DNA of 64,000 bases from Acidobacteriota bacterium (GTDB lineage Bacteria; Acidobacteriota; Blastocatellia; Pyrinomonadales; Pyrinomonadaceae). Below, piece after piece: positions 63,554 through 64,000 of the stretch. The DNA is taken from assembly GCA_003385635.1 (NCBI GenBank), contig QQUY01000002.1, positions 310,001-374,000 on the forward strand, read 5' to 3'. The position numbers were made by a program, and so were the translations under genes. Position 1 is the stretch's first letter; each line of letters opens with the position of its first letter. The notes beneath the pieces were generated by a model, which saw nothing but the letters and a program-made list of their open reading frames with translations, did not search any database and had not been told where the DNA came from.

Positions 63554-64000
63554 AACTGGACTTTAAGCCGCTGACTCAGGAAACATGGTCCGATCTTGAA
63601 ACGCTATTCGGCGAGAAGGGCGGCTGCGCCGGATGCTGGTGTATGTACTGGCGGCTTCGTTCTAAAGAGTTCGAATCAAATTCGAACAGCGCAAACAAGA
63701 AGCTGATGAAGGCACTTGTCCGCGGAGGGACGGTACCGGGCATCATCGGATTCGAACGAAACAATCCAGCGGGCTGGTGCGCATTTGCTCCTCGAACCGA
63801 TTACATTCGGCTGGAAACTTCACGCATTTTAAAGCCCGTCGACAAAAGGGAGGTCTGGTCGATCACATGCTTTTTCGTGGAAAGAACCTTTCGCGGAAAG
63901 GGCGTTGCGACGGAGATGTTGAAGGCTGCGGTCACGGCCTGCGCGGACAACGGGGCCAAGATCGTCGAAGGCTATCCAGTTGAGACTGCTGAGGGAAAAC
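63550..64000 (+). CDS. GNAT-family acetyltransferase, N-terminal part (cut by window edge)
   Basis: An ATG at 63550, overlapping the previous stop codon as ATGA, opens a frame that stays open to the window end for 150 codons. The sequence begins MKLDFKPLTQETWSDL and has a Cys-rich segment GGCAGCWCMYW near 25-35. The acetyl-CoA-binding turn of GNAT enzymes is visible as VERTFRGKGVATEML (the R/Q-x-x-G-x-G/A pattern), after VWSITCFF. The C-terminus is outside the window. It is the last visible gene of a coupled three-gene unit. Confidence 0.85.
   Translation, partial: MKLDFKPLTQETWSDLETLFGEKGGCAGCWCMYWRLRSKEFESNSNSANKKLMKALVRGGTVPGIIGFERNNPAGWCAFAPRTDYIRLETSRILKPVDKREVWSITCFFVERTFRGKGVATEMLKAAVTACADNGAKIVEGYPVETAEGK

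Overview
The window looks like a chromosomal segment of a soil-type bacterium, most likely Acidobacteriota and probably the Blastocatellia/Pyrinomonadales lineage. That placement is inference from gene content: two VWFA-related proteins of the acidobacterial type, a DUF2911 protein, many secreted peptidases and lipoproteins, small VOC/SRPBCC detoxification-type proteins, and gaps saturated with repeats. About 50 genes are supported. They include one tRNA-Ala(GGC), two genes cut by the window edges, and two broken genes (an SRPBCC fragment and a protein-kinase head). No rRNA, CRISPR array, transposase, integrase or phage gene was seen.

Layout. 0-7 kb: a cut secreted protein, a DUF2911 protein, then an accessory stretch (an unknown Gly/Ala-rich protein, a MORN-type protein, a double VOC protein, a lipoprotein, and two small unknown genes sharing a duplicated ~150-bp upstream unit), ending at tRNA-Ala. 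7-14 kb: enoyl-CoA hydratase, a PilZ protein, a large repeat array, thioredoxin reductase, a lipocalin, and an FmdB zinc ribbon/VWFA/OmpA-like envelope group. 14-23 kb: SelB, a large VWFA protein, a GAF-GAF-AAA+ sigma-54 activator coupled to a membrane protein, a TPR lipoprotein and a HIT hydrolase. 24-29 kb: a photolyase-related protein without cysteines for its usual Fe-S cluster, DUF899, SnoaL-type, DUF2461 and VOC proteins. 30-37 kb: a complete SOS mutasome cassette in the order lexA, imuA, imuB, dnaE2 on the minus strand. 37-45 kb: an SRPBCC duplication split by an AT-richer gene, then two large lipoproteins bracketed by repeat elements. 45-59 kb: exported hydrolases (M28 peptidase, glycosylasparaginase-type, serine hydrolase, amidohydrolase-propeller, S9 peptidase), a STAS protein, a kinase fragment and a methyltransferase. 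59-64 kb: a Baeyer-Villiger-type monooxygenase and a tightly coupled set of VOC, SRPBCC, MmcQ/YjbR, AHSA1 and GNAT proteins.

The genes form several functional themes rather than one pathway: damage-induced mutagenesis plus light-dependent repair, secreted proteolysis and peptide or amide hydrolysis, envelope assembly and signalling (OmpA, PilZ, STAS, sigma-54 activator), and small-molecule detoxification.

The most unusual aspect is the non-coding DNA. Nearly every gap is filled by repeats of a few recognisable classes: (i) 141-143 bp elements with ~30-bp terminal inverted repeats (three copies, two inside the mutasome cassette); (ii) ~135-bp elements whose ends read like ACCGCAAAGGCGCTGAG (about ten copies); (iii) a five-unit array of ~95-bp palindromic elements; (iv) heptamer-period tandem repeats of several unrelated heptamers, often starting at a stop codon; (v) short dispersed REP-like palindromes. 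None is accompanied by a recognisable mobilising enzyme here. Such repeats can also cause assembly errors, so the junctions at broken genes should be treated with caution.
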